23,241 nt of DNA from an uncultured Mitsuokella sp. (GTDB lineage Bacteria > Bacillota > Negativicutes > Selenomonadales > Selenomonadaceae): contig CAAGMF010000082.1 in assembly GCA_900770895.1 (NCBI GenBank), positions 1 through 23,241 on the forward strand, written 5' to 3'. Positions 22,378-23,241 of this stretch are shown here, piece by piece. The translations under genes were made by a program, and so were the position numbers. A model generated the notes under the pieces. The model worked only from the letters and a program-made list of their open reading frames with translations, ran no database searches and was not told where the DNA came from. Position 1 is the first letter of the stretch, and each line of letters begins with the position of its first letter.

Positions 22378-23241
22378 GATTGTTCAAGGCACCGGCTGTG
22401 GCGGCCCTCGTGCCGCCGCAGCGGCTGAACCGCATGCACAACTGGCGGCTGTTGCTGGCTGCCTGGGGCCTGCTGCTCTGCGGCCTGATGATCATCGTCA
22501 TAAAGACGGATAACGCGGCGCTGACGGGCAAGCTGTCCTTGCAGAGCTTTGCCATCGGCGGCAGCTATACGTACCTGTTCTGGATGGCGGCGGTGATATT
22601 GCTGGCCGCAGGCATCCAGCTCATACTCATCCGGCGCCAGCAGGATACGTTTTTGTTCCCGCTCGTCCTGATGCTGGCAAGCGTGGGGCTCTGCGAGATC
22701 GCCCGGCTCAAGCCGGCCTTGCTGGCCCGGCAGTTCGAATGGCTGTTCCTGTCGATGCTGGCCCTGCTGGTCGTCATGCGCCTTTGGCCGAAGATCCATG
22801 AATGGCTCGAGTATCCCTATATCCTCGGCGTCGTCTGCATCGTCCTGCTGGGCCTGCCGCTCATTTTCGGCACGGAGATCGGAGGCAGCCGCAACTGGAT
22901 CGTATTCGGGCCGGTATCGCTGCAGCCCTCGGAGTTCGGCAAGCTGCTCATCATATTCTTCCTGGCAGCCTATCTGTCGGACCATCGGCGGGTGCTGACG
23001 CTTCCGGCGCATCGCTTCCTGCTGCTGCAGCTGCCGCCGCTGCGCTTCATCGCGCCGCTCATCACCATATGGGGCTTTTCCGTACTGATGTTCGTCGTCG
23101 AGCGCGACCTGGGGTCGGCATTGCTGTTCTTCGGCATGGCCGTCCTGATGACATATATGGCGACGGGCAGCAAATCGTATGTATTCCTGGCATTGTCGTT
23201 CTTCGGACTGGCGGCGGTCATCAGCTATATGGCCTTCGCCC
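22374..23241 (+). CDS. rodA: SEDS-family peptidoglycan glycosyltransferase (RodA/FtsW), 3' end off-window
   Basis: The 289 visible residues form a polytopic membrane protein of the SEDS family, which polymerises lipid II glycan strands together with a class B PBP. Hydrophobic helices lie at about 25-43, 66-86, 94-108, 121-136, 147-166, 188-201, 226-242 and 248-263. Family motifs are GGSRNWIVFG (170-179), LQPSEFGK (183-190) and ERDLGSAL (243-250) with the catalytic-site Asp D245. The extended N-terminus before the SEDS core and the RDLGSAL-to-YMATGSKSYV region resemble mycobacterial RodA (as remembered) more than E. coli RodA. ATG 22374 overlaps the phosphatase stop by 4 bases. The frame is open to the window end, where probably about 150 residues are missing. 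Confidence 0.92.
   Translation, partial: MRLFKAPAVAALVPPQRLNRMHNWRLLLAAWGLLLCGLMIIVIKTDNAALTGKLSLQSFAIGGSYTYLFWMAAVILLAAGIQLILIRRQQDTFLFPLVLMLASVGLCEIARLKPALLARQFEWLFLSMLALLVVMRLWPKIHEWLEYPYILGVVCIVLLGLPLIFGTEIGGSRNWIVFGPVSLQPSEFGKLLIIFFLAAYLSDHRRVLTLPAHRFLLLQLPPLRFIAPLITIWGFSVLMFVVERDLGSALLFFGMAVLMTYMATGSKSYVFLALSFFGLAAVISYMAFA

Noticed and set aside
1..23241. CRISPR array, insertion sequence, integrase or prophage genes
   Set aside because: I see no spaced direct repeats, transposase motifs or phage structural genes, and the genes are housekeeping types with uniform codon use.

Overview
This window is a densely packed bacterial chromosome segment in which every recognisable gene is on the + strand. 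G+C is high, roughly 60% by eye. The gene set points to a Firmicute: AddAB rather than RecBCD, a def-fmt-rsmB-rlmN block, and DUF116. The solitary CheR, the DUF116 gene and the FHA/PP2C/SEDS cluster fit the Negativicutes best, with Selenomonas and relatives as the likeliest guess. That placement is inference from gene content, not from a marker phylogeny. The first 20 bases match the 3' end of the Illumina TruSeq adapter, so position 1 is almost certainly a contig edge with untrimmed adapter, not genomic DNA.

Layout. (1) Positions 21-101 hold the tail of an off-window transcription unit and its strong intrinsic terminator. (2) Positions 201-2001 hold a CheR-type methyltransferase and a shortened phenylacetate-CoA-ligase-like protein that has lost key adenylation motifs; a hairpin/T-run terminator follows at 2018-2046. 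(3) Positions 2064-14124 hold sbcD-sbcC-addB-addA, two complete DNA-end-processing machines in one tight array (4-nt overlap, 22-nt gap, 14-nt overlap). (4) Positions 14186-20278 hold pepT-def-fmt-DUF116-rsmB-rlmN. This block joins N-terminal formyl handling and peptide turnover to rRNA/tRNA methylation and an uncharacterised membrane-anchored cysteine-rich protein. A candidate promoter lies inside the 3' end of addA and a terminator lies after rlmN. (5) A near-consensus sigma-A promoter at 20358-20386 drives an FhaA-like protein, a membrane-anchored FHA protein, a PP2C phosphatase and a SEDS-family RodA/FtsW protein that runs off the end of the window.

How the genes work together. SbcCD opens hairpin or protein-blocked DNA ends and AddAB resects double-strand breaks for RecA. 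Fmt formylates initiator Met-tRNA and Def removes the formyl group from new proteins; PepT finishes tripeptide breakdown; RsmB and RlmN modify rRNA (RlmN also some tRNAs). The last block has the order seen in mycobacteria (fhaA-fhaB-pstP-rodA-pbpA-pknA-pknB), so it probably belongs to a phospho-threonine signalling circuit controlling cell-wall growth, with a class B PBP and a PASTA-type kinase expected just past the right edge.

No rRNA, complete tRNA, CRISPR array, insertion sequence or prophage gene is visible. No gene-free stretch exceeds about 200 bases. The most interesting items are the PaaK-like pseudoenzyme, DUF116 inside the fmt/rsmB operon, and the join between a Bacillus-type and an actinobacterial-type gene order at the PP2C locus.
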